Shown here piece after piece: positions 26,127 through 33,946 of a DNA stretch of 64,000 bases (positions are counted from its first letter, which is position 1; every line of letters begins with the position of its first letter). The stretch lies in the NCBI GenBank assembly GCA_002719335.1, contig PBHE01000003.1, forward strand, positions 1 to 64,000, read 5' to 3'. Source of the DNA: Acidimicrobiaceae bacterium. Its GTDB lineage: Bacteria; Actinomycetota; Acidimicrobiia; Acidimicrobiales; Poriferisodalaceae. Under the pieces are notes generated by a model that had not been told where the DNA came from, did no database searches, and worked only from the letters and a program-made list of their open reading frames with translations. The position numbers and the translations under genes are program-made.

Positions 26127-27434
26127 TCAATCAATGACTACGACTTGAGTGCCGACTCTCGCCCAGGCATAAAGCTGTGCCGCTTGGTCATCTCGTAGAC
26201 GAATACACCCATCCGATCGGTAGCTCCCCAACTGAGATTCCATCTGCATAGCTTCCCCGAAGCCATCAATAGGGATGTTGTGAAAACCGATCGCCTGCTC
26301 AACCCCCCACGTAAACCGCACCATATATTCCATGCGGATATCATCGTGTCCTGCGATGGTGTGACGAGATTTCGAAAACACCTGGTAGATACCAGGCTGT
26401 GGTTTATCTGCCCGAGCGCTGACGAAAAAGTTGGCAGCTACTTTGCCGTCGTTTTCGACGAGCCAAACCCTGTGACGTTGATTTGAAAAGATCGCACGTC
26501 GGCCCGACCCGGAATCTGGAGGAACGGCAGGTGGCGACGAAGTCGCCATCCAGTAACCATCGCCGGTGCCGCCAATTGCGAAGGCCCCGATCGGTGCCAG
26601 TTCGTGAGCGTTCATTTGACCGAGATGAGCCGCCGAACCGAAAGTGAAAACTTTCCCGCGTTGGCTCACCATCCAATATCCGCGACCGTCGGGAGTTCGC
26701 TCAGCCGCGACAATCCGACTGCTGGAGACGTCGTTGTTTGCGAGAGAACCTCGAAAACGCGCAGATCCATAGGCATGAACTGATCCGTCCGCGCCGATGA
26801 GTAAGTAGCCGTTTCCGTCAGTTGCTGATAACAAATCGATGACTGGCCGATACAGGCTGCGATTCCCAAGTCCACCCAAGTACCGAGCTTCCCCGAACGC
26901 GAAAACGCCGCCGTCAGCAGCAGTCAGCCAATAGCCAGTTCCGACTGGAACTGGTTCGAGATCGACAATGGGTGCTTGAAGCGCAATGTGTCCAACCGAA
27001 CCTCGCCAAAGAGCCGTTCCAAACGCGTAAACGACTCCTCGGCTTGTGACGAGCCAGTAACCGTTGCCGTCGCTCGTTACTGCTAAATCCACTACTGGAG
27101 AATCGAGAGAAATCGACCGCAGGTCCCCACGATGGATAGCGTCGCCGAAATGAAAAACTCTGCCGTCTTTGCTGACAATCCAATATCCGTCGCCGCTTCT
27201 GGTGGAAGTTAAGGCCGCTAAGTCGAAGTCGATTTCTGCTGTGAGATTTCCCAGATCTGAAGCGCCGCCGAATGGATGAACTTCGCCACTTACGTTCGAA
27301 TCTGCGGACTGGTACACGCCTGGTTCGAGCCAATCGGCGGCGTTCGCCATTGACGCTGGCCCACTGCACAGCAGCACTGTGAGGCACAGAGCAGTTGCAA
27401 AGCGAAATAGCGGTGAGCCTTTTAGATGAGTCAT
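26127..27434 (-). CDS. Secreted L,D-transpeptidase (YkuD) with N-terminal tandem repeats
   Basis: The 435-residue protein begins with a signal peptide (residues about 10-33, ending ANAAD). Residues 81-296 carry five and a half repeats of about 42 residues built on GxGYWxVxxDGxVFxFGxAxxxGxL, probably a beta-propeller-like module. The C-terminal YkuD domain has HNIP and the catalytic GSYRSDGCIRL (Ser-Asp-Gly-Cys-x-Arg). It would make 3-3 cross-links or attach proteins to peptidoglycan outside the cell. Confidence 0.88.
   Translation of the reverse strand: MTHLKGSPLFRFATALCLTVLLCSGPASMANAADWLEPGVYQSADSNVSGEVHPFGGASDLGNLTAEIDFDLAALTSTRSGDGYWIVSKDGRVFHFGDAIHRGDLRSISLDSPVVDLAVTSDGNGYWLVTSRGVVYAFGTALWRGSVGHIALQAPIVDLEPVPVGTGYWLTAADGGVFAFGEARYLGGLGNRSLYRPVIDLLSATDGNGYLLIGADGSVHAYGSARFRGSLANNDVSSSRIVAAERTPDGRGYWMVSQRGKVFTFGSAAHLGQMNAHELAPIGAFAIGGTGDGYWMATSSPPAVPPDSGSGRRAIFSNQRHRVWLVENDGKVAANFFVSARADKPQPGIYQVFSKSRHTIAGHDDIRMEYMVRFTWGVEQAIGFHNIPIDGFGEAMQMESQLGSYRSDGCIRLRDDQAAQLYAWARVGTQVVVID
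26547..27194 (-). repeat. Five and a half 126-nt coding repeats (42-aa units)
   Basis: Each unit encodes a 42 or 43-residue motif that starts with Gly-x-Gly-Tyr-Trp and contains a Val-Phe/Tyr-x-Phe-Gly core. The protein repeat is clear; the nucleotide repeat is diverged, so expansion is old. The sixth unit is truncated where the transpeptidase domain begins. Confidence 0.7.
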
Positions 27435-27458
27435 GAGCTATACGGTCGACGATACGAG

Positions 27459-30041
27459 TTATTCGTCGGGTGCGAGGGTTACCTGAACTTGAGTATCGAC
27501 ATTATCTTGTTCCACAAATTCTAAGGCCGAGATGTGACCTGCTTCCATTAGGTCACTTCTAACTAACTCGATTAGTTCAAGACGCTCACGAGTGGCGGTT
27601 ACCACCACCTTTTCCGCCATCACCCTCAGACTTCGTTTGGCTTCAGTTTTAGCTTTACGAACTTCAGAAAGGGTCTGGGCTGCTGCAACCAAAACAGCAG
27701 CTTTGTTTGTCGGGTCGAGTTGAGAACTCAAACTTTGGTGATCAGGCCACTGCGATCGATGAATCGATTCGCGGTGTGCCCATGACCAAACCTCAGCTGT
27801 GACAAAGGGGAGGAAAGGAGCGAAAAGTTGCAGCAACGTGTCTAACGCGGTTGTAAGGGACGCGTGAGCGGAAGCAGCTGCCTCCGCTCCCCGACTGCCG
27901 TAGGCCCTCGCTTTTACCAATTCGACATAGTCATCGGTGAAGCTCCAGAAAAATTGCTCGGTGCGTTCCAGAGCACGTGCGTAATCGAAATCTTCGAAGG
28001 CCGCCGTAGCTGTTTCGACAAGCGCGGCTAGCCGACTTAACAGCGCCTGATCTAGGGGTTCGGTCACAAGACCCAGGTTGGGTTTCGAGTCGCCAGCAAG
28101 AGTTAGCGCAAACTTCGACACATTGAGAATTTTGATTGCCAATCTGCGACCTATCTTCATTTGCCCTTCGTCGAAAGCCGTGTCTGTACCTGGGCGACCG
28201 TTTGCAGCCCAATATCGAACGGCGTCTGACCCATACTGATCGAGCAGACCTTTTGGTGTGACTACGTTTCCCTTTGACTTCGACATCTTTTTTCGATCCG
28301 GATCGAGAATCCATCCAGAAAGAGCACAGTTTCGCCAGGGAGCAACGTCTTCCTCGAGATGAGAACGGACTGCTGTCGAGAACAGCCACGTCCTGATGAT
28401 GTCGTGGGCTTGTGGACGCATATCCATCGGGTACGTGCGCGAGAACAAGTCATCGTCTTCACCCCATCCACACGCGATTTGAGGACTCAACGACGATGTG
28501 GCCCAGGTATCCATGATGTCGACTTCCCCAATGAAGCCTCCGGCGACCCCCCTATCTGATTCTTGAAACCCGGAAGGAACATCAGATGACGGATCTACTG
28601 GGAGGTCGCTTTCATCTGGAGTGAGGAGATGATCCCACAAGGGATTGCCGCTGTCGTCAAGCTGGTACCACAGTGGAATAGGCACCCCAAAAAATCGCTG
28701 ACGGCTGATGAGCCAGTCGCCGTTCAGTCCCTCAATCCAATTTGTGTACCGGCTTTGCATGTAGGGCGGATGCCATCTCATCTCATCCCCACGAGCGATG
28801 AGCGCCTGATTGAGGTCCTGATCTCGGCCGCCATTTCGAATGTACCACTGGCGGCTCGTCACGATTTCAAGTGGTCGGTCGCCCTTCTCGAAGAATTTCA
28901 CAGCATGAGTGATGGGACGAGGTTCGCCGATCATGTCGCCAGAGGTCTGGAGCATCTCAACGATTTCTTTCTTCGCTGAGAAAACTGTTTTCCCGGCCAT
29001 TCGAGCAAACGCCGCTTTACCCTCAGGCGAGACGATGGCTTCCGGAGCGTCACTCACCATACGGCCGGATTTGTTGAGGACCGCGCGAACCGGAAGCTCT
29101 AATTCGCGCCACCAGGTCACATCAGTAGTGTCTCCGAAGGTACACACCATCGCGATGCCAGTTCCCTTTTCGGGGTCCGCCAATTCATGCCCAAGGACGG
29201 GAACTTCAACTCCAAAGATTGGTGTCGTCGCCGTTGTTCCCAGCAGATGCTGATAACGCTCATCTTCTGGGTGGGTAACCAAAGCCACACATGCCGGCAG
29301 AAGTTCAGGCCGGGTCGTGTCTACAACGATGTCCTGCTGGTTCGACGTTCCGCGAAACCGTAGTTGATGATAGGCACTTGGTTGGTCGCGGTCTTCCAGC
29401 TCCGCTTGGGCGACAGCGGTCCGAAAAGTGACGTCCCACAAGGAAGGGGCTTCAGTCTGGTATGCCTCGCCTCGCCTGAGGTTTCTCAGGAAGGCTCGCT
29501 GGGCCACTCGTTGACAACGTTCGTCAATCGTCGCGTAGGTCATGGACCAGTCGACGCTCAGTCCGAGCTGCTTCCACAACTCTTCGAATGCCTTCTCGTC
29601 TTCGATAGTGAGTACGTGGCATAACTCGATGAAGTTTCGCCTCGAGATGTTGATTTCGTCCCGCTTCTTGATGGCCTTTTCGTCGCCGGCGTCGCTGGGA
29701 ACTTCAAAGTCACTGAGATACGGGAGCGTGGGGTCGCATCGGACACCGAAGTAGTTCTGAACTCGGCGTTCCGTAGGCAGGCCGTTGTCATCCCATCCCA
29801 TTGGGTAGAACACCTCGGACCCGGCCATGCGTTGATATCGGGCAATGGTGTCGGTGTGGGTGTAACTAAAAACGTGACCTACGTGCAGTGACCCACTGAC
29901 AGTCGGTGGTGGTGTATCGATGCTGAATATCTCGTCGCGGTGCTTGGTTCTATCAAACTGATAAGTGCCCTGAGACTCCCAGGCTTGAGCCCACTTGGCC
30001 TCAAGATCCTCGATGGTGGGTTTGTCAGGAACCTGCGCCAT
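27459..30041 (-). CDS. valS: Valine--tRNA ligase
   Basis: The 860-residue class Ia synthetase has the HIGH-type motif GSLHVGHVFSYTHTD, a CP1 editing domain in the middle (TTRPELLPACVALVTHP), the KMSKS motif in KKMSKSKGN and a C-terminal anticodon-binding domain. The frame extends 14 codons to a GTG at 30083, but the ATG at 30041 has TACCGT 7 nt upstream and gives the normal N-terminus. The length and the TTDVTWW region suggest the actinobacterial short ValRS type. It follows the transpeptidase on the same strand. Confidence 0.92.
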   Translation of the reverse strand: MAQVPDKPTIEDLEAKWAQAWESQGTYQFDRTKHRDEIFSIDTPPPTVSGSLHVGHVFSYTHTDTIARYQRMAGSEVFYPMGWDDNGLPTERRVQNYFGVRCDPTLPYLSDFEVPSDAGDEKAIKKRDEINISRRNFIELCHVLTIEDEKAFEELWKQLGLSVDWSMTYATIDERCQRVAQRAFLRNLRRGEAYQTEAPSLWDVTFRTAVAQAELEDRDQPSAYHQLRFRGTSNQQDIVVDTTRPELLPACVALVTHPEDERYQHLLGTTATTPIFGVEVPVLGHELADPEKGTGIAMVCTFGDTTDVTWWRELELPVRAVLNKSGRMVSDAPEAIVSPEGKAAFARMAGKTVFSAKKEIVEMLQTSGDMIGEPRPITHAVKFFEKGDRPLEIVTSRQWYIRNGGRDQDLNQALIARGDEMRWHPPYMQSRYTNWIEGLNGDWLISRQRFFGVPIPLWYQLDDSGNPLWDHLLTPDESDLPVDPSSDVPSGFQESDRGVAGGFIGEVDIMDTWATSSLSPQIACGWGEDDDLFSRTYPMDMRPQAHDIIRTWLFSTAVRSHLEEDVAPWRNCALSGWILDPDRKKMSKSKGNVVTPKGLLDQYGSDAVRYWAANGRPGTDTAFDEGQMKIGRRLAIKILNVSKFALTLAGDSKPNLGLVTEPLDQALLSRLAALVETATAAFEDFDYARALERTEQFFWSFTDDYVELVKARAYGSRGAEAAASAHASLTTALDTLLQLFAPFLPFVTAEVWSWAHRESIHRSQWPDHQSLSSQLDPTNKAAVLVAAAQTLSEVRKAKTEAKRSLRVMAEKVVVTATRERLELIELVRSDLMEAGHISALEFVEQDNVDTQVQVTLAPDE

Positions 30042-30048
30042 GACCTGA

Positions 30049-30054
30049 ACGGTA
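30049..30054 (-). promoter_or_regulatory. Leaderless -10 box for valS
   Basis: TACCGT on the minus strand ends 7 nt before the ATG at 30041. A possible -35, TTGGGA, lies 18 bp further upstream (30073-30078). Confidence 0.45.
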
Positions 30055-30237
30055 TCTGGACGGCCGCCACCCTCCCAAGACACATCGCCTTTATGTCCTC
30101 AGGTACCACATGAGTTCCCAAGGCACATACGGAAAAAAGCTTTCTGAAATGCCGCGCTAACGGACTTAAGTTCCGTACTCTGGCTCCACATCAGCATTCT
30201 GACCTCCCTTCCCAATCTTGGCGACGCACCCGAAGAG

Positions 30238-31293
30238 TTGTTGGATGACGTTGTGAACGATCCGCCGCGGATTGTGACTAGTGAAATGCGACGAAGCGCC
30301 GCGGCGGCTCGAAGGGTTCGAGGATTTTTTGCAGTCGTAATGGTCTTAATGCTCTGGGCCCAGGCCGTTGATGCGATTCCCGGTGCCAGTCTTCCGCCGC
30401 TTCCTCTTGGTGTCATCCTTGCCGGACTTTTGATGTTCGTTAACTTTGTCGATCCAACGCGCGATCCAGGCGTAGCTGAAAAAGTCGCGCAACGAAGGCT
30501 ATTCATCGAGCTCTCACTTGACACGGCGGCCGTTTTTTCTGCGATTTGGCTGGTTGGATTGAATCCTGCAAGCGGTCTTTGGGTGATGTTGACGTTCCCG
30601 ATAATTCAAGCTGTTCTGCGTCTCAACGCCAAACAAATAGGCGGCTTTTTGGTCGCCATCACAGCTGCCTATGCGATAGGCGAGTGGTGGGCAGCGAGTC
30701 GCTACGAAGATTTAACCCTTGAAGTTGGCACCCTCGCTCAACAGATGGGTGTTCTTCTTGTCGTGGGTGTTGCCGCGGCGAACTACCGACATCTTTCTTC
30801 GATCGCATCGACCATCTTCAAGAACAACCTAGTGACGGAACGCCAGCGAGAGCGGCGACGTTCCCCAGGCGATGGTTTCGCTGTGGTCTACGTCGATGTA
30901 GCTGTGGAAGGTGATCTTCCCTCGGGAGTCGCTTCAGAGGTACTCCGGGAAGTCATTGGTAAAAGAATCAACGCTTGCATACGAGTCGAAGATCAAGTCT
31001 TGACCAGTGATGCCGATGCCTTCGCAGTTCTGCTGGAAGGTCTGCACGAGTTGATGGACGCAACTGTGGTCGCGGAGCGAATTCTGAAACGTTTGGATGG
31101 ACCGGTGGCTGTTTCGGGAGCGTCGGTCGATATCGACACGCGGGTCGGCGTCGCCTTCAGCCCAAACCATGTCGGTGACCCAGATGACCTGATTGAAGCT
31201 GCTGGTAGGGAAGTTCATGTCGCACGACGCCGAGGGGACGACCGGCTCGTGATACATGACCCTGTCGAGCAAGTGCAGTCAGCGGCCGGATAG
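30238..31293 (+). CDS. Membrane protein with degenerate GGDEF-like domain
   Basis: Up to 351 residues. Six hydrophobic segments lie between about residues 28 and 185, followed by an Arg-rich linker (TERQRERRR) and a domain that follows the GGDEF fold: AVVYVDVAV, VEDQVLTSDADAFAVLLEG at the signature, DTRVGVAFSP and AAGREVHVARRRG. The catalytic GGDEF is replaced by SDADAF, so it cannot be an active diguanylate cyclase by known rules. It may bind a nucleotide or a partner. The start is unsure: TTG 30238, GTG 30253 or ATG 30286. It is divergent from valS. Confidence 0.7.
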   Translation: MLDDVVNDPPRIVTSEMRRSAAAARRVRGFFAVVMVLMLWAQAVDAIPGASLPPLPLGVILAGLLMFVNFVDPTRDPGVAEKVAQRRLFIELSLDTAAVFSAIWLVGLNPASGLWVMLTFPIIQAVLRLNAKQIGGFLVAITAAYAIGEWWAASRYEDLTLEVGTLAQQMGVLLVVGVAAANYRHLSSIASTIFKNNLVTERQRERRRSPGDGFAVVYVDVAVEGDLPSGVASEVLREVIGKRINACIRVEDQVLTSDADAFAVLLEGLHELMDATVVAERILKRLDGPVAVSGASVDIDTRVGVAFSPNHVGDPDDLIEAAGREVHVARRRGDDRLVIHDPVEQVQSAAG

Positions 31294-31338
31294 TCGTCCC
31301 GGTACCTCTCTTCTGTTTGCGGCAAAATCTTGCTGTAA

Positions 31339-31367
31339 TTGCTGTCTTGGTTACCCATGAGTAACTT
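31339..31367 (+). promoter_or_regulatory. Acyl-CoA dehydrogenase promoter (leaderless)
   Basis: TTGCTG (-35, 31339-31344), a 17-bp spacer and TAACTT (-10, 31362-31367) are followed by 6 nt and the ATG at 31374. The geometry is complete, and no SD sequence is present. The operator described separately lies in the spacer. Confidence 0.6.
31350..31365. promoter_or_regulatory. 16-bp palindromic operator candidate
   Basis: GTTACCCATGAGTAAC is a palindrome with one mismatched pair (C/A at positions 6 and 11). It lies in the spacer and overlaps the -10 of the acyl-CoA dehydrogenase promoter, a repressing position. TetR-type regulators of fatty or acyl-CoA metabolism bind elements of this kind. The regulator is not adjacent. 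Confidence 0.5.
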
Positions 31368-31373
31368 TGTTGT

Positions 31374-32585
31374 ATGGACTTCAACCCAGAATTGAACGAA
31401 GACCAACTGCAAATTCAGCAGTGGGTGCACGATTTCGCCACTGAAGTGGTGCGACCTGTTGCCGCCGACTGGGACGAGCGTGAAGAGACGCCATGGCCCG
31501 TCATCGAAGCGGCGGCTGAGATCGGTTTGTACAGTTGGGAATTCATGGCGGAAGCCATGATGAACGACCCGACTGGCCTCACGATGCCTGTCGCACTGGA
31601 AGAGCTTTTTTGGGGCGATGCCGGAATTGGCTTGTCGATAATGGGTAGTGGTTTAGCCGCAGCAGGAATTGCAGCTTCTGGTACCCCCGAACAGGTGATG
31701 GAGTGGGTACCCCAATGCTATGGAACCCCCGAGAACCTGATGCTTGGAGCCTTCGCATCTTCAGAACCCGACGCCGGTTCCGATGTCGCGGCAATCCGAA
31801 CCCGTGCGGTATATGAAGAATCCACCGATGAGTGGGTGATCAACGGGACAAAAACCTGGATCACTAATGGCGGAATTGCTGATGTTCATGTGGTGGTAGC
31901 CACCGTCGATCCCGAATTGCGCAGCCGGGGTCATGGCAGTTTTGTCATTCCGCCGGGCAACCCGGGACTTTCCCAGGGCCAAAAGTTCCAGAAGCATGGC
32001 ATTCGGGCCAGTCATACAGCGGAGGTTGTTCTCACCGATTGCCGGATACCTGGAAACTGTTTACTCGGAGGGAAAGACAAGCTTGATGAGCGTCTTTCGC
32101 GCGTTCGAGAAGGAAAACCAGGCAACGCACAAGCCGCCATGCAGACCTTTGAGTCCACCCGCCCCGCCGTGGGCGCCCAAGCCGTTGGGATAGCCCGCGC
32201 CGCATATGAATACGCACTTGCGTATGCGAAGGAGCGACACCAATTCGGCCGCCCCATCATCCAGAATCAATCAATAGCGTTCATGCTGGCGGACATGGCG
32301 ATGGAGATAGACGCCGCTCGCGCCCTCGTGTGGAGAGGAGCATGGTTAGGTAAACACCAAAAATATCGGAACGCTGAAGGCTCTATGGCCAAACTCAAAG
32401 CGGGTCGCGTCGCAGTATGGGCGACTGAACGTGCCATCCAAATACTTGGGGGTTACGGCTATGTGCGGGATTACCCCGTGGAGCGTTGGCATCGTGACGC
32501 CAAGATTTACGACATCTTCGAAGGCACCGAACAAATACAGCAACTAGTCATCAGCCGGGCGATCTCGGGCATGCGAATCGAATGA
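31374..32585 (+). CDS. Acyl-CoA dehydrogenase
   Basis: The 403-residue flavoprotein has the N-terminal helical domain, FASSEPDAGSDVAAIRT and WVINGTKTWITNG for FAD/substrate binding, and the C-terminal ILGGYGYVRDYPVERWHRDAKIYDIFEGTEQIQQ (in part) signature. The catalytic Glu falls in the YDIFEGTEQ segment. It introduces a trans-2 double bond into an acyl-CoA and passes electrons to ETF, whose genes lie about 20 kb downstream. The chain preference is unknown. The start is fixed by the leaderless promoter. Confidence 0.92.
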   Translation: MDFNPELNEDQLQIQQWVHDFATEVVRPVAADWDEREETPWPVIEAAAEIGLYSWEFMAEAMMNDPTGLTMPVALEELFWGDAGIGLSIMGSGLAAAGIAASGTPEQVMEWVPQCYGTPENLMLGAFASSEPDAGSDVAAIRTRAVYEESTDEWVINGTKTWITNGGIADVHVVVATVDPELRSRGHGSFVIPPGNPGLSQGQKFQKHGIRASHTAEVVLTDCRIPGNCLLGGKDKLDERLSRVREGKPGNAQAAMQTFESTRPAVGAQAVGIARAAYEYALAYAKERHQFGRPIIQNQSIAFMLADMAMEIDAARALVWRGAWLGKHQKYRNAEGSMAKLKAGRVAVWATERAIQILGGYGYVRDYPVERWHRDAKIYDIFEGTEQIQQLVISRAISGMRIE

Positions 32586-32721
32586 GATGAAATTCTGATT
32601 ACGGGTTCGGTTTCCAATTCCAGCAGCCTGATCTAGCGTGTCGCCAAGTATGCGTTACTAGCGAGGGCTAGAGGGGTGCAGCACTGTGCCGGATCCTCCG
32701 CATCTCAAATGAGCCTGGTAG

Positions 32722-32919
32722 CTACCTGTCTCTTCCGCCCGTTCGTTTTGGACTGCCTCCGGAGAATCCGGTGTTCTTCTGTCCTGAGCCTCTACCGCTT
32801 TCCCAACCAGACTCCTGGGATTGTTTCGCCTCTATCGCCTGTCGGACGTTGTCCGGAAGCTTGGACATCTTCGAATTTTTTGGTTTCGCCGGCTTTTTGA
32901 GTTTCTTTATTCGTGCCAC
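32722..32919 (-). CDS. Small basic protein of unknown function
   Basis: A 65-residue Lys/Arg/Gly/Ser-rich protein begins with alternating lysine clusters (RIKKLKKPAKPKN), has one clear helix (LPDNVRQAIEAKQ, residues about 21-33) and a disordered Gly/Ser tail. No family is recognised. The composition is consistent with nucleic-acid or ribosome binding. The GTG at 32919 has no SD but has TAAGCT 6 nt upstream, which is the main support that it is expressed. Confidence 0.55.
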   Translation of the reverse strand: MARIKKLKKPAKPKNSKMSKLPDNVRQAIEAKQSQESGWESGRGSGQKNTGFSGGSPKRTGGRDR

Positions 32920-32925
32920 AAACGA

Positions 32926-32931
32926 AGCTTA
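32926..32931 (-). promoter_or_regulatory. Leaderless -10 box for the small basic protein
   Basis: TAAGCT on the minus strand, then TCGTTT, then the GTG at 32919. No -35 is evident. Confidence 0.4.
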
Positions 32932-33406
32932 GGTCGTGTCCCTGTTTTAAAATTTCATTCCGCGAAAACTGGGCCTTTGAAACTGCACTACTAAAGCAAA
33001 CGGATTCTCTGTCTGAGCATTCATTTCTGGAGTTCTTTACCGAAGCTGTCCCTTGGGAGAACTCGTTTACTTGGCTGCTCGGCCACCGGTACTTAAAAGG
33101 TCGTGGTTCGACACCTGCTTTGGAGCCAACACCCCACCCACAGAAGAGTTGGCGCAACGCGGGCGTATCTGTTTGATCGACGAGTAACCCCGCCGGAAGT
33201 TCGTTTAGGTAAGTAATTGCAGCGACTGAACGGTGAATTGCGCCATTACTACCAAAACGCAACAAAAGAAAGGCCAAAAAAGTAAAAACCCGGATATGCA
33301 CTATTGCTATCCGTGAGTCAAGTAGCGTGTCCTCAGTGTTCCAACGCGCCCTAGGTCGGTGTTGGGGCACGGCCAGTTCTGCAGACCAAAGGGGGTCCTG
33401 GCAAAT
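32932..33406. other. Intergenic stretch without a convincing gene
   Basis: Overlapping frames on both strands here (32913-33176 plus, 32792-33370 minus) have protein composition unlike their neighbours and no family resemblance. GTGGTTCGACACC near 33104 resembles a tRNA T-arm, but no matching acceptor stem or anticodon arm could be built. AT-rich tracts at 32945-32975 and 33240-33290 could hold promoters. I see no supported feature. Confidence 0.4.
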
Positions 33407-33742
33407 ATGATGTCGACAATTTTGACCATAATCATCATGGGCATGTTGCTACAAGGTGTGATGGCAGTCATCGACAGCGTTCTCGACACCGTGAACGTGA
33501 ACTCAATGTTGAAGTCGATTCCAGTAGTTGGATCGAATCTCAACCTAATCTGGGCTTATCTCTTCGTAGTGATTAGCAACGTCAACGATGCTGGCGGTGT
33601 TTTTGGGTACGGAGCAAGCACAGAAATCTTGCAAATGGGTAGGTTCGGAGCTGATGCTGCTACCGCTATCGCCGTTCTCGCATTCATTCCTATTAGGGAT
33701 GCAGCGATCTCGGCGCTTGGCAAAGGCATCGGTGGCCGTTAA
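33407..33742 (+). CDS. Small membrane protein of unknown function
   Basis: A 111-residue hydrophobic protein with three likely membrane segments: ILTIIIMGMLLQGVMAVI (residues 4-22), LIWAYLFVVISNV (about 45-60) and TAIAVLAFIPIRDAAISAL (about 82-102). It has few charges. The ATG at 33407 follows GGGGG at 33391-33395. A strong intrinsic terminator lies 47 bp downstream, so it is a monocistronic unit of likely high expression. I do not recognise the family; a structural or scaffold membrane protein is possible. Confidence 0.65.
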   Translation: MMSTILTIIIMGMLLQGVMAVIDSVLDTVNVNSMLKSIPVVGSNLNLIWAYLFVVISNVNDAGGVFGYGASTEILQMGRFGADAATAIAVLAFIPIRDAAISALGKGIGGR

Positions 33743-33788
33743 CTAACCAATGAGATACTAAATAGGGCGCATTAAGCGTCTTAGTGTT

Positions 33789-33826
33789 GGGGACCGCCTA
33801 ATCGGCGGTCCCCAGACATTTTTGTT
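33789..33826 (+). terminator. Strong Rho-independent terminator
   Basis: A perfect 10-bp stem, GGGGACCGCC and GGCGGTCCCC, closes a 5-nt loop (TAATC) and is followed after AGACA by a TTTTT run. It is the clearest intrinsic terminator in the window and ends the small membrane protein transcript. Confidence 0.88.
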
Positions 33827-33905
33827 CAGATATCTGAGGCTTGAATGATTCAGGTTCACTGAGTACCAAGAGAAACCGACGCGACTCGTGAAAGAATCTT
33901 GCTCG

Positions 33906-33923
33906 AAGTAGTCGTACCTACTT
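33906..33923. promoter_or_regulatory. Inverted repeat upstream of the zinc dehydrogenase
   Basis: AAGTAG-TCGTAC-CTACTT has six-base arms with a 6-nt spacer. It overlaps a TACTTT hexamer (33919-33924) that could be the -10 box of the dehydrogenase gene, whose ATG is 23 nt further. An operator role is inferred from position only. Confidence 0.35.
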
Positions 33924-33946
33924 TTGGCTGAACAGGGGAACGTTAG

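Noticed and set aside
30933-31290. Active diguanylate cyclase domain
   Set aside because: The GGDEF signature is replaced by SDADAF, so catalysis is not supported.
33095-33130. T-arm-like GTGGTTCGACACC suggesting a tRNA or tmRNA
   Set aside because: The stem pairs only three bases, no matching 5' half exists, and no tmRNA tag or GGATTCGAC hallmark was found on either strand.
32913-33176. 87-codon plus-strand ORF
   Set aside because: No SD, no -10 geometry, no family; composition looks random.
32792-33370. 192-codon minus-strand ORF
   Set aside because: It overlaps the better-supported basic protein, has unusual composition and matches no family.
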